DNA of 64,000 nucleotides from Plazaster borealis (taxonomy: Eukaryota; Echinodermata; Asteroidea; Forcipulatida; Labidiasteridae): contig JAJGQC010000556.1 in assembly GCA_021014325.1 (NCBI GenBank), positions 186,001 to 250,000 on the forward strand. Reading direction: 5' to 3'. The notes beneath the pieces were generated by a model. The model was not told the origin of the DNA, made no database searches, and was given only the letters and a program-made list of their open reading frames with translations. Position numbers and translations under genes: made by a program. Position 1 is the stretch's first letter; the number at the start of each line of letters is the position of its first letter. Positions 28,101 to 43,100 of this stretch are shown here, piece by piece.

Positions 28101-31100
28101 CAGACAAAGACAAATGCAATGTTGAGAATACCATTGGCTCCAAGGTCGTGAACTACCATCCACCCACCGGTCGTAATGCACGCCCCCACTGGGGTATTGT
28201 TGTCATCAGCTCGCTGGTCCTCTTCTAGGATCTGCCTGGCGATGGAGGCGAACTGTGTTTCAAACTGCTTGATCAGCTGATATAAAGCCACCACTAGTTG
28301 CTGTTGAGAGACAAATAATAACAATACTAATAATAATCAACGTTATATCATTGCAAAAGTGCAAAAACATTGTATCTCTCATAGCCCGGATGTACAACAA
28401 AAACAAGTACGTGCTGAGATACAACGATTTCAACAACGCATTTTCGTGCGAGATACAACATTTTTGCAAAACTGAGATACAACTTTTTTGCACATTGGTC
28501 TCAACATTGCTCAAGGACACAAGTGTCACGACCGGGACTCAAACCCCATTCTGCTGATCAGGAACAATACAATACAAGGGAACATTTCGAGGTCCGTTGT
28601 TGACACAAACAGTGTGGATTTTTCTGTCGTAAAAGTAAACTTTGTCTTATTGGTTGATCTGAGAGACACCTGTCACATCAATCAACCAGTTGCAGTGCAA
28701 AGTGTCAACTCCACATGAATATTCATGCTAAGGAAAAGATCAAAGAACATTTATACTACACAGGCAATATGACCCTCCCCCTAAAACACATTGATGAGGT
28801 TCATTCCTGCTCATGAATATTCATACAATAATGTACAGAAAATTGAATTTTTCAAACCTCTGACAAATAGACTTCCACCCTGCACCACACTGGATAAGGT
28901 TCACTTTCTTTCATGAATATTCACATACTGATGAATAAACCAATGAATATTCATACCTCTCTGACAATATAACTGCCATCCTGTACCACGGCAATGAGTG
29001 TCATTCCTACGTTGTGGTCGATATTGATGGCGTGATCCGTCCTCTCTGTTGTCCCAGTTCCAATGAAAGTCCCCAGAGCTATCACTGCTGACGCCGCACC
29101 TGGGAAAAAAGGAGGGAAAGAAAATACAACATTGTTTGTCATTGATCCTCTTTTGTAGTTACTCCAAAAATGAATGAACATAAAAACATACTTGGTGGAG
29201 AGCACTGGAGAGCTGTTGATATTATAAAAATTGCTAGAAACGACAACTTTTGAAGTTATGTAGTTTAAGAGACAGAGGCAAAAGAATCCATCATACAAAA
29301 ACGACCATTATTGTTTCAGCCTTAAGATGGGATGTAAAGCCATTAGTCATGTGAATTTGATATTTCGCGCCAGGAGTGTCATTTATGACAGACATGGCGC
29401 ATTAGAAATGTACACTATTATTATTGTTATTATTATTATTATTAACTAAAATTCACAAATTCCAAAGCAGAAAAACTTACCTCTGGTAGCTGATCACTAA
29501 GTAGTAGATACAGCTTCTCATGGGCACTGTCCCTCACGCCACACCACCCAGCCGCATCGAATGCTGTCCAGACACTGGCCAGGCACAGTGCTAACCATTG
29601 CCTGAGGAGAGGGTGTTGATCATGGAGTTGCTCCAGGCAGATGGCGATGACGTTACCTTGGAGGGCTGCTTCCTGTAAAGCAAGAATCACAACTTTTTAT
29701 TAATTTTTTACCGCTTCTTTATATTCGATGTAGTTATTACATTAATTCAAATTGGTTGCAATACCTGCTCACTACAGGATTCAAACTAAGCCCAATCTCA
29801 TACAGCTGCTTAAACAGATAATAATGCTCAACAAATTTCTGATATTAAGCAAAAATGAGCAGGATACCAGCCACAGATAATTCAAGTGACATGGTATTAT
29901 GGCTGGTAACCTTATTAGGCCAAACAAAATAAATGTTGTGTTTACGGTAACCCGACCGACCTCAATTTTTTGCGGCCAAATTGCCGACCTCAAAACTTTT
30001 TTTCTGAATATTTTGTGAGTTGGTAAAATTTAAACTTCTTTCTAGCCCGCCGGGCTGTTCCTTTTCACAATAAATGAAGGATACGGTGGTTAAATCTCAA
30101 AGAGAGATTATTTTTAAGTTCGTAAAATGGTTTAACAAGTCTTAATATTTGCTAGATTTAATGTGGCCGCGATCGCGATTGCAATCATGATTGTTCATTT
30201 CAGTATATAAGCGTTAAAACACATAACCACATCATGGTGCTGAGTATCCACCGACACAACGTTCGGTCGCCCGCCGGTCGTCCATGCACGCACAACACAC
30301 AGCGGGTCCAGAGTCCAACATTCCGCACGCTGTGATTGGCCGTTGACATTTCCATATTCATAAGAAAACTTGGCTAGTCTTGAACTCAGTACAGTACACG
30401 TTCACGAGTCGAGTAAAGAATAGCTGCACAGTGTGATGTGGCGCATGCCTGCGGACTCTGTACTATACAAAGCCTTGGATTAAGGCTATTCAAACATCGA
30501 CAACTTTTGCCGACAGAGGGCGATGCTGCATGCGGGGCAAAGTTCATTGAATTTTTTCCCAATGTGCGTCATCGACCGATCGTTTAATCACAAAGATTTC
30601 ATTGCAAAAGAAGTTATATAAAACCGATCACGAATCCATTAAAATGGTTGTTGGTGGAAAAAGTATTATTAAGGGCAGAAATTAGGGGATTAGATCGTCC
30701 AAAAACATAATTTTACGAACTTCACTTCCGTGTTTTTTTTTGGTTTTTTGGTTTTTTTTTACGCTTCGAAAATAGTGTGGGTGACCCAAAATTGGTTGAA
30801 TCGCCCGGCCGGCCGGCGAGTGAAAAAAAAGTAAAGGGAAACCCCTGCCCAGCAACCCGGAGGTTCATCAGTCTGGGTAAAGTGCAAGTAAGTGTACAAC
30901 AATGGAATGAAAAATGTGAACAAAATAACTACACCTCAAATTGAAAGTTGGTAAAATTGATATCAGCATTTAAAACATAGCCCTGATTGGTGAGATAACA
31001 AATTTCCTTGAAACTTCTGAAGCGCTTGCAACTTGACCTCCTCTATAATAGCCCATGTTATGGTTTTTCTAAAGAAATTTATGAGTTGAACAATGTTAGT

Positions 31101-34100
31101 TTAATGTTAAAAGGTAAAACAAATTAACAAATAACTCAAAATCAAGAACTAAAAAAAAAAAAAAAATAACAAAATAAAATTATTTTCCGACCTACCTACC
31201 TGGAATTTTTTCAGGCCGTTACCGTAAACACAACATTTATTTTGTTTGGCCTTAGGTAAGCATAATTTTGTTGTGCTTCGCTACTTTTTTTGCTTATAAG
31301 CCGCTCTATGTAAGCACAAAAATAAGCTAAGCAAAAAACAATTGGGCTTACCACTAAAGGGTTACAAGCCACAACACTGTCAAACAAACCATTTTCAACT
31401 TGTTTCCCGCTAGCAACTCTATGAAATTGGGCCCCGGTCTTAAGTCGACAGGTTAGCTCTATGTTCTAAGGTCAAGACACGGCTATAAAATGTAGACAGC
31501 CGTGGGTTTAAATCTCACTAGAGGTATTGACAGATATTATCCTTCCAAGACTCACAAAGCACTGAGTAGACGGCGCTTAGCACACATCGGTGTAAGGGTA
31601 AAACAAAAACAATCATAGCATTCATCCATCAAGTTTGAATTTGATTTACCATTTGATGATGCTCTATTGCATGAGGCAGTATCTCTATTTGATTGTTAAA
31701 AAACTGCGTTCAAAACATGTGTGATTTAGGGCAAAGTCTAATTTAAAAGTGCACAGTTTTTACCTGTCCATTTTGATAGTCTTCTACAATCATTGCCAAG
31801 ACAAAGGCTGCCATTGTTCTGTGCTCAGCCTGTATGGAAAGGGTGGAGACAAACAAAGAAACAATAATAATAATAGGACGGTTCTTATTTAGCGAATATC
31901 ACCAAGATGGTCCCTTGCACTAGAGAGAAAGTTAAATCTGTTTAAACCGGTAAACTAGGGCGCTTGCTATGTGAACCAGAAACACCGGGGTTAACCCCTA
32001 CTCTTCTGTGATAAGTGTTCTGGGTTCTTTTACGTGCACTACCAATCCAAGTGCACGGCACCTACAGCTAATGTCCCATCAAGGACAAAGTAATTATGGT
32101 AAAGTATCTTGCTCAAGGACAAAAATGCCATGACAGGGACTCGAACCCACACTCTGCTGATCAGAAACACCAGAGGACGAGTCCGGTGCTCTTAACCGCT
32201 CGGTCACGACACGCCACAAATTACTGCATTTATAGCTTAAATACTTACTGGCATATATGAGTCAGCTAGAACAGACAAGAAGTACTTGTGGCCGTTGTCC
32301 TTCACGAGATCAGCCTTGCAAGACTGCAAAAATAAATAGATAGATGATCAGCTGAAAAGTTGCAAGCCCGACTAGTTAAACTGACTATGCTTTACATGGG
32401 GATAAGACATACCAGCACAATCAGAGTCCAACAGTTTGGGTACAGACCCCTTGCATTGGGCGCCATCGCTGCAGTCAAACAATGGAAACATGCATGCGTG
32501 TACACGCCACGCACAACTCTCAGCCAAAGATAGGTCTCCATTGACCCCAATGAGGGCGCTTTTAGGGGCTTGTGACGTCCCATGCAAGGGGCCTAATTGA
32601 GTAACCATTATAGTATTAGGGTTTGTTAGAAGGACCCTAGTAAATCACTTTAGGAAGTTAGGGTTGAACATTCAATGGAAACAATCAGATAAGCAAGGAA
32701 GGTGCATGTTTTAGAATTGACACAGCTGTAAACAACAGTCGTACAAATTTCATCCAATTCATACAAACCAAAACAGTATACACAAAACAAACTCTAAATA
32801 TTACAATGATAATACATTGTTAAATCAGCTCAATTATTCGTTGTGTGCCCGGCAGAAGGACGTTTAAAAAAGTTGACAGAGAAAGGGCGTAAGCAATTGA
32901 TGTGCAAAATTGCATTTCAAGAAAAGAGTGTGAAAGTTTGATCGGTTTTCTGCCATTCATAAGTCATTACAGGAAGGTTAAATTCTGCATGGGAATGAGA
33001 AAGCATGTCTTTGGGGGTAATTCTAGCAACAAAAATGTAACTATAATTAGGTGTTCGGGCCAACAGCCCGGAACACCTCTTATTTTGTTCGATTTTTTCT
33101 TTTTCTTCATACTTCTTCTTCTTCTTCTTCTTCTGTACGTCCCTTGTCCGCTAACAAAAGCACCTTTCCCAAACTCGTATGAACTTGAAACTTCACACAC
33201 AGTTAGATATTCATTAGGAGAAGAAACCGTTTGAGTTACGTCATGATGACGTCAGCCTTTCTTGAGTTATTAAAATTCAAAGTTTATTATTTCAAAAAAT
33301 CATAACTTTTGATCTACACAATGGATTCTTACAATCGACACATCATCGGAAAGGTCGTTAACAACTCCGTAAACGCCTCGTAGACATGACCCCATTTTGA
33401 TCTCGTCCACCGGCATTAAAGTGCACGTTTGTGTTGACCCACTTTGATAACGCGAGATAGTGTAATAGCTCGTGTACAGATACATGAACATTGAACGTGT
33501 AGTTCAGTTTACATCAACTACATGTAGGAATACATTTAGCATCGCTGCATGTTACCTCGTATATTCAAGTGCGCACCCCGGCATAAAGATAATCCATGTA
33601 ATACTTGAAAAATTTGTTACTCCTGAACCACACATTGGATTTTTACAATCTATACATCATCTGAAAGGTCTTTATAAAACCTAAAACCTAATACGCTACA
33701 CTTATTGTGACCCGTTTGACCCTGACTTCCGGTTCAAAGCGGAAGTTGAAATTTAATGTTTCAAAATTCATAATTCCTGAACCACACAATGGATTTTTAC
33801 AATCTATACATCATTGGACAAGTATGTAACAACTTAACAAACGATTTACAGAATGTGACCCCAATTGACCTTTACTTCCTGTTCAAACCGGAAGATGAAA
33901 TTTAATATTTGAAAAAATCAGAACTCCTGAACCACACACTGGATTTTTATCATCTATACATCATCAGAAAGGGCTCCAAAGATTTAAGAAACGCTACACA
34001 CTGTGACCTCATTTGACCTTGACTTCGGTTCAAACCGGAAAGTGAAAGTTAATGTTTCAACAAATTGTTGGAGGTTTACAATCCATACATCATCTAAATC

Positions 34101-37100
34101 ATCTTCATAAGCTAAACGCTATACACAATGTGACCCCTATTTGACCTTGACTTCCGGTCCAAACCGGAAGTTGATGTTGAATCAATTTCTTTGAAAAATT
34201 CATAACTCCTGGACCAGGCATTGGATTGATAAGGTAGAATGTTTATTCATTCAATCACTCCCCACGAACACCTTGTTTTTGTCACATGACAAAAACTCAA
34301 TCTCTAGTAATATATTTGTCTTTGTCAGAAGAGCCATTTTATTGCTAACTGAGAAGTCTCCGAATTCCAAATATTCTACTCCGGCAGTAGAATAAAAAGC
34401 AAGACAACTTCTCAAAGAACGAAATCTACCTAGCAAGTAGATATACACATGGTGTTACCGCAAACCAAATATATATTAACAGCCTTTTGTCACTGAAAAA
34501 AAAGTACTTTACGCCGTTCCTCAAGGAATTTAGAGCTTACCCTGTCCACAGCTAGAATTTTTGCCCATATGAAGAGGAGGAGTGGTCTGAGCTCCCGAGC
34601 TGAACTCTGAAGAAGCTTCAAGACGTATGGGAAGATACCTACAGATAACGCCTTCAAGTGTAGGAAACAATAACGTGATTTTAGTATGAATCTCAGCATC
34701 AAAATTGGGGTGATTCAAACAATGAAAGTGTCAATTGTGTGCATTTGTTGCATTTAATCCGACAGTAATGAGATAAGAGCTTTCCCACCCTTTTAAATTT
34801 TCTATTTTTTTTAATTCTTCATCTTTGACCCTTCAAACCCCCAGACTGCCTCCATGTCAAGCAAGTAGTTAGGGTGGTGAAGATTCAAGAAATCAAATAA
34901 TTAAAAAAAGGGTTTTTATTGGCAGAATCTAACCTCTTTAAAACTAAACCTTTTTTCAAATTCCAATCTTCATAAAAAAAACCACATTTCCTTTTTGAAA
35001 AAGGTTTTTGCTCCTTAAGTAGCAACTGAAATACATCACCGCATCAGTGCAAAATGTGGTGTCTTGATTTTGCTAAATTGTTGTATCTCCCACGAAAAAA
35101 CATCATATCTCTGCGCGAACTTATTTTGTGTGTACATCTGGGCTACTTTTAAGAGATATTCAACATTTCCACTATTTCAAACTAGCCCATAACGCAAGTG
35201 CTATTTTAGGAGATACGTTTTTGCAATGACAGGGTTTTAATTTTTAATGTGATATCACCTAACATCAAAAAGCCGGCACCCCTTCAAGGTGAGGGCTTCA
35301 CTCAACTGATTTGGGCTGTCGACCCAAATCAACTGTCACCAGGGGCCTTTCGCCACCTACTCCTGGGGCTGAAACAGGGTTACCCCCTTCACAGTCCATA
35401 AGGATGTAGGCATGGGTATCATCAAATAGGAGCCTGGCTGGTAGAGCAGAATGCACTGCCTTCCCAAATTTTTACGAAAATTATTATGGTTAAGTGCCTT
35501 GCTCAAGGGTCCAAGTGTCATGACCAAACTCTGCTGCTGACAACTGACAACACCAGAGCTTGAGTCCGGTGAACTGTACCACACAGCCACGACACGCCAT
35601 AATGGTGGAAACTTTGTGGCATTTACTCCTTACTCTAAGGCAACTAAAGCCAAGATTTACCAAGCTAACAGCCCATGGTCCAAGGTCTAGAAATCTCCCG
35701 AGTAGATCCAAAGCTCGTAACCTGTGAACTTGACTAAGCAGCACCTGTAATAAATAATACAATTCATGAAAACTGTTAACCTCAAAACAAAAACACGGTG
35801 TAATTATCATGAAATACTTTAGAGACAGGGTGTCCTTTTGGTAATTACTCCACAAGATAATGACCATAAAAATTTACTTGGTAAAAAGCATCATCAATCA
35901 AAGTTCGTCAGAGAAAATTTCCTTCAAAAAACATTCTTTCGGCAAAAATCGGACCATTCAACTTTAAGTAAGCAAAATATTCTACCACTGACAGATACAA
36001 ATGTTTGGCTTACATTTGTTTTTCTTCAATTGGACCTTATCCAACCACAACCCCCCCCCAGCCCCTTCCCACCATGGTGTGTGTGCCAGCAAACTGACAA
36101 ACCATTTCAAAATTCTGGCAGACCTCGCTGCCGACTTCTCCAACACCACACATTCAAACCAGGGCGGGGAGCAGTGCCATGAAAATTGGGCCCCGAAAAA
36201 TGACTGACCTGTAGTACAATTGGGAGTTGTTCTGGGGGTTCCCGCTTCTTAGAACCCATGGTGAGCCAGACTTGGAAGGCTGTAAGCTGCTCAGCGAAGA
36301 ACGGACTGTGGACGTACTCCTCTCCCTTAAGTAAGCCTGGGAGCTGAGCAAGACACACGTCTAGGGCTAGGTCCCATGCTTGCCTGTCAAGAAGGAGAGA
36401 CGGTGAAAACTGATTTGAAAACTTGAATCTCAAAATACCTTAGATTTCTCCAGTTGTGCATGTTGAAATATGATTTGCAAGAAAAAACATGAATCAGAAA
36501 ATTTAGTTTTGTGTTTAGATATTGGGATACTATGTTAACATACTACATTGGAAAATTTCATATCCCGAGATGACCTTTACTTTGACCTCTTTATGTGAAT
36601 GGATGTAGGTCAAACCTTGCGGCCGTTTGCGGCCGCTATGGGCATTTTGGTACAAGCCGCTTGTGGCTGCTATCATCTGCAAAGAGTTTAAAGCTTACCA
36701 CATGGTGTGCTGGTAGGTTGGAGGTAGTCTAGGGCTGGAGAGTGGTTTACAGTTGAACGACCTCATGATCCTCTCTGCTAGAAGGAAATTTCTGTACAGG
36801 CTTGCTACGAGGAGGTCCTGCCTGAAGAGCTTCTGGAAAAGTTCTGGAATAAACATGCATTGATTGAACCACATTATTCAGATGGCGTTCTGTCTCGGCC
36901 CAGAATGGGTACTGACTGGAGGGGGGGGGGCCTTATTTACCACATCAGAGATAACATTTGTTGGTGTTAAGTCGCCACTTCACAATGCTGTAGGCATCTG
37001 GGCCAAATTTCATAGAATTACTCAAGCCGAAAGTATTGCTTACAAATGTTCTGTTAGGCAAAAATGAGCAGGATACCAATCATAGAATGTACATGTGACA

Positions 37101-40100
37101 AGGTATTTTGCGGAAAAGGCACGAGGTACTCCTACAGTGGATGTTGAAACAGTCACATCCCCAACCCCAAGTGGTTCAGGGAAGACCACCTACACAGGTG
37201 CTTATGAAGAATTCAAAGAGAGTAAACATGCCAATAAATGCAGTTTACAGCTTTCAGATGGGACCTCATTTGTGTTGTGTAATACATGTTGAAAAAACCC
37301 AGTACACTTATCGCTAAGAGAAAGGGGTTGCCCAGGTGTTTCTAATTGGTCTGGCAGCAATATGCACAACCTCACCTTGTATCCCTTTCAAGGAGTTGTA
37401 GAATGGTTGCTTTGTCTCATAAAATCATTCTTAACAATCTCCAACAGATTTGATAATTCGGTACAAGGAGGGTTATTTATGACAGACATACGGCGCCTTA
37501 TAAATGTACACTATTTATTATCTATTCCTAATTCCTTTTCTAATATTACCATTGTTGTACCAGAACAAATCTACACATTTTCTTTTATATTTAACTTGGA
37601 GAAGATTTATGATTCTGATTACAACGTGTGAGACTGTTACTTACTTATCTACAAGTTCTATCGTTACACCTGGAACAAGCTCACTGCTTTTCTGGAAACA
37701 AAACCTGCAATAAGAAAACATTTCCAACATTCACTATCTGTCTTTACAAGTAACCGGAAACAGGGGTCAAGTCTTATTCTCATGTTATCTTGGTGGATTT
37801 GTTAAATATATTTTACTTGTCATAAATTAGCAAGGTACCATTTGCCATCAGCATGCATCACATGGCATTGCTGCTGGTAGCTGGTTCAAGCTAAGCATGG
37901 TTTAGGTCTGCAGTAAGCAGCTTTATTTATAAAACGTGGCCAAGTTCACCAGAGTGACAACTTGCGTCAAACAAATCCATTAAGCTCCATCCCTCAATGC
38001 AGTGATAGATCCCGATTGTGAACGGCCCAAAGTCCGGCAAAAAACTGACATCAACTAATAAACCACAAGGGAAACCGACTGGGTAATTTTTAAAATAATT
38101 TTGGGTTGAACAAAGAAAAACTTGCAACTTGAACCTGTGATCTCTGGATTAACGTGCCAGTGCTCTACCAACTGAGCTGTCTAACCCTTATGTTGATGGT
38201 CTCCCTATTTTGTCAATATGTTCGTTCAGGGTGCCAGTCAGAATCCGGGGTGCCAGTCAGAATCCATTCAATCTGTAACTGCCGTATAACCAGGGATCAC
38301 ACCCAAGTTTACGATACAACCTGGGAAGCGGCAGCAGAGGGATCACCTTAAGGGGATGCCAATTTTTATTTCAAATATCAAGTAATAAACCACAAGGGAA
38401 ACTTACTGGGTAAATTTTAAAATTAAGGGTTGAACAAAGAAAAAATTGACTTGAGTGGGACTTGACCCTGCGACCTCTGGATTAACATGCCAGCGCTCTA
38501 CCAACTGAGCCCGATGTTAGAGTCTCCCTATTTTGTCAGTATCTTTGTTTCGGGGTGCCAGTAAGAAGCCATACAACCTGTTACTGCCGTATAGCCAGGG
38601 ATCACACCCAAATCCGATAATGTTAAACATCCAACAAAAAAATGTACACAAGTGTCTGTAATTTTGATTGCTGCATCGTGTCTCTTGTGTGTGGCACACA
38701 GGGGCAGAGGGAGATGCATGTAATGTATGCACTTCCCATACGTGTGCTGTTGATAGACAGTCGCTATGGTATGCAGGCTTTATCGATCGGTCTATTCCCA
38801 AACAATTTGGGGTTTTAACAAATAATGTGAACATCTTTAAATCCATGTAAACAAAAGCACCCTTCACACCATGTTACCTTTCAATGTTTGTTTTTTTCAA
38901 ATGTTGTACTCAAAACCTACTTGTCTGAAAGATTATCTAAATGGGTCGCTTTTTTTGAGAGTTATAACCTTTGGCAACATTACCGCAATAAAGATCTGAT
39001 AACAACTGAACTTCAACTTGAACTGTTGAATAACAGAAGGCATCAAACTTTTAAATGAAACTTGGCCATGAATTGTTTAATTTATAAGGCACTGCCAATG
39101 CAGCGGTCGTTGCTCTTAGCGCAGTACAGAAAGCTCTTGGGGCAAGGTAGAATCAAATCAAAGTTTTGAACATGGCAGTTGAAGGAGATTGTTTGATGTT
39201 CTCAGGAAGATTATTCCACATCCTAGGTGAAGCGATAGAAAAGGCGCGATCCCCACTCGTATTTTGCTACTTATAATGCAAATAACTGAAGTTAAGGAGC
39301 AGGAATGCAAATTTAAGACAGGTTCTTTGATGGAAAGTATGATGAGGCATCGACATACAAGTAGCAACATATTAAAATGCATCCTAGATGCAGCGATAGA
39401 AAAGGCACGGCTGTTGCTTAATAGCTCAATCACATTCACCCTTGTTTAGTGTTTAGGGCAGTGCACGTACATATGTAGTTTTGGCACTTTATAAATATGA
39501 ACATTTATTAATAAATATGAATATTTATTAATAAATATGAATATTTATTAATAAGTATGAATATTTATTAATAAATATGAATATTTATTAATAAATATGA
39601 ATATTTATTATTATTGTTTCGTTAAAGGAAGGTTCAACTTCAGAATCAGAAAAATATTTTCATTAAAACCCTCCAGTTTACAAAAAAAAAAAACCTGTCA
39701 AAAACAAAACCTAACTCAACAACAATTTTCCTGTGTCCAAATGTGTGGGCTGTTTCTTATTTCCTTCATTTATTGTTGTGTTAATTAATGTCTTAGTCTT
39801 TACTGCTTGTGACCAGTGGTGTAACTAAGGGGGGGAATGTGTGGTTAGCCGATCAGCTTTGTTTTTCAGCACTTCCCTTCCTTGGGTTAGTGACAAGAGG
39901 TATCAATACGGCGCGCTGCCCATGGTAGCGAGGCTGGTTGGGGTACAGAACTTCTTCAATCCTAAAAGTACATGTATATCGGTGTCACTATAGGCGGAAA
40001 CAAGTGCATAAAAAACAGCAGTGAATTCCTCTTCAAAATACTCTCAAGAACTAAATATCTACATTACCATCTTAGCGCTATTTTAATGGGCGTAGATAGA

Positions 40101-43100
40101 CAAGCTGTGAAAAGGTCGGCGGGAAGACTCGGATTCATGGGAAGCTGCTCGCTGGGGCCACAAGATGCTAGCTGAATGCAATTCTTGGCCGACGGAGGAA
40201 GGGGCGCTTGTGCCCTTGACAAGGTGTGTGAATTCATAGACGCTAGCTACAAGAGGACGGAAAGCAAATCAACAATTGGTATTTGAGATGTTTTTTGTGA
40301 AAAATTAAACACCAATATCAACATTTTGATAGCTTTGGAAAATGTTAAGACCATCAAACAAGGATGTATAATTCGTCGTTTTTACGAAGTGGCAAATGTG
40401 TCAAAAATCATAAAATTTAGCACATTGGTTTTTTTGTAAATTATTGATGTGTTCAATGCTGTTAACATTTTCACAAAGTTTCAGGACCTAATACGTTATA
40501 TTTTTGTATTTACACTAATTAGAATAATCGATGAATCATGTATTTTACATGTTTTATTTTTACGAAGTGACAAATCAAAATTCGCCACTGAAGTCCATTG
40601 AACTACATAGCGCGGGCACGGTGCCAAAATAGGCGTGGTTTAACGTTTGGGTTTTTACGAAGTGACAAAACATTTCATTACGGTTTTTACGAAGTGACAA
40701 ACCTAAATACGCATTGTTTTGTACACAGTGCTCTGCGGGCAGGTCTGTTTTGGGGGTTTTACGAAGTGACAAATGTGCTTAGGAATTAATTACTCATCAA
40801 AACAGTGGCATAATTGAAAAATGACATTTATCAAAAACAAAGTTAAAGGTAGGTTCATACTATGGTAATGTACCCGGGTGAAAATGTGAAATTTTTATTT
40901 GAAAGCCTACTTGTTATACAGATGGTAATGGGAGGAAGCATCGTGCAAAATTATTTCGGCTGAAGTGCCCCCGTTGATTAGAAATCAATAAAAGTAAACC
41001 AACAAATTTGAATCCCCAAAGATTGCCTTTAGGCGACTTTTGGAGATTCAAATTTCTGTGGTGTCTGTTTGTGAATGCTGCGGCCAGAGATGCGGTTGGT
41101 ACCCGCTGTCACCTCACTAAACCCTGGATGGATTTGATGTCAGCTTTTTGTTGTGTTCTCAACAAGTAGACACTGTATTCAACTGAAATTTCCACAGGTG
41201 ACTTTTATTGCATCTTTATTGATAATTTGGCCCACAAATCAGCAATATATTGACAAAAACCAATCTATGACCCCACCTTTAAGAAATTGTTTTATTTATC
41301 AACAGACAGACATTTTGGTTCTCTGTTGCACAACACAATGAGGGTCAAAATGAGGCACGTGTCCATGTTAGACTGGCGGACTTTCTTCAAAACAATTTTC
41401 TCGTGATATTTTGTACAGCAAGTCAGGATATCAAACGAAAAAAGGCAGTTCTCCGGTACCTCTCTCTCCTGCTCCTTCTGTAAGGCAAACTGCTCAAACG
41501 ATTCTAGGATGAGTCCAGCGTTAGAACAATCGTAGACAAATATCGACGGGCTTCCCATCCAGGATTGCAGGTCGTAAACTGAGAGAGGGATGTACTGTGT
41601 GTAACTCTGCAACAGAAACATTCAAAATATCAAACATAAAATGTATGGAAACTTATATATTACGCCAGTACCTGCCAATACGGGCGATTCATAATGTAGT
41701 GCCCCCTCTACAGTTTACACCGAAGAGGCCATTTTCCTAGACTGGTCCCCTGGGATAAAGAGAGGCACTGGTCTTACAGGCCCAATGATATCATTGGACA
41801 CAATTTTTTCATTGGATAATTGTGCAGTGACGTAAACTTTCCATATCTGTGTTATAATTGGTCCAAGGCGATGTAGTTTGTCAGCTTGCACTTTCGATCG
41901 TGTGCTTAATATTTGCACATGCATGTAATATTGTTTTATTCACTATGTAATGTGTGTACATGTACGGGTGAATTGACTGCGAATCTCCGTGTAAAATGGA
42001 TGCGAGGTCAAAGGTACATCTGGCAGGATCCGGCCAGGCGCTCAAGGCAGGTATCTGGCGTTATTCACGAGCCTCGAAGTGTGACGTCGGATGTTCAGGC
42101 TACCATTTTCCCTCAATGTGGTCGACTAAAAACAATCACAACCGCAACTCGGCACCGGTATAGGCAGTTTGTGACCAGTCAGAAGCCAGTTCAAATCCTG
42201 CTCAACCAAGTTGTTTTTTTGTTTAACTCAAAATTGATTAAAAATTTACCCAGTCAGTTTCCCTTGTGGTTTATTATTTGATATTTGAAATAAAAAGTCG
42301 CATCTTCCCATATGGTGATCCCGCTCGAGCCGCTTCCCAGGTTGTATCCACTGATTTTTTAAAATTCATTATTTACTTTGCAAATAGACTGTGCAAGTCT
42401 TGCGCATATTTGCACTTCCGAGACCAAGTTGGTCCCAGCCATATTTATTTTTAAGTGTGCCGTTTCTTCAAATACTTTAGATTTTAACATAGTTTATGGC
42501 TGTACATAATTAAATCATATTGTTTGGAAAGTAAAATTTTGCCAAGAAATATATGAAAATAACATAAATTTAAAAGAACAGCAAAGAAAACCCCAGAATA
42601 AGACTTGACCTCTGTTTCTGGTTACTTGTAAACAATCAAGAATTTTGCCCAACTGACGATCACGTTATCTTTAAACCTATTTAATGATTGCACAAATTTG
42701 GGCATGGTTGGCAAACAGGGTTTCTAAAAAATAAGCATCCTCGTCTCAAGTTTTAATTTTGTTTCAAGGTTAGTATTAAATAATTTGTATTATAACAAAA
42801 TTAAAATTGTATTTATATAAAAAAAAATAGACAGGTATTTTAGTTTCAAGAATTTTGCCTAAATACAATTTAAAAAGAATTAATTTCATAGAAAAATGTA
42901 GACTTCACTCTGACAGTTGTTTCGTTTTCGATACGCACAAAACTTGCACAGTCTATTGGACCTTGCCACTTTCAGGTACTGACAGATTGTGTAATGTACC
43001 GTGCAGGCTGTTTGGATTCACAATACAATCATTCTTAGTTAAGTGTCACAACACACCGACTCCGATTGTGTTTTTCTGGATTTAACAGGTACACGTATTT

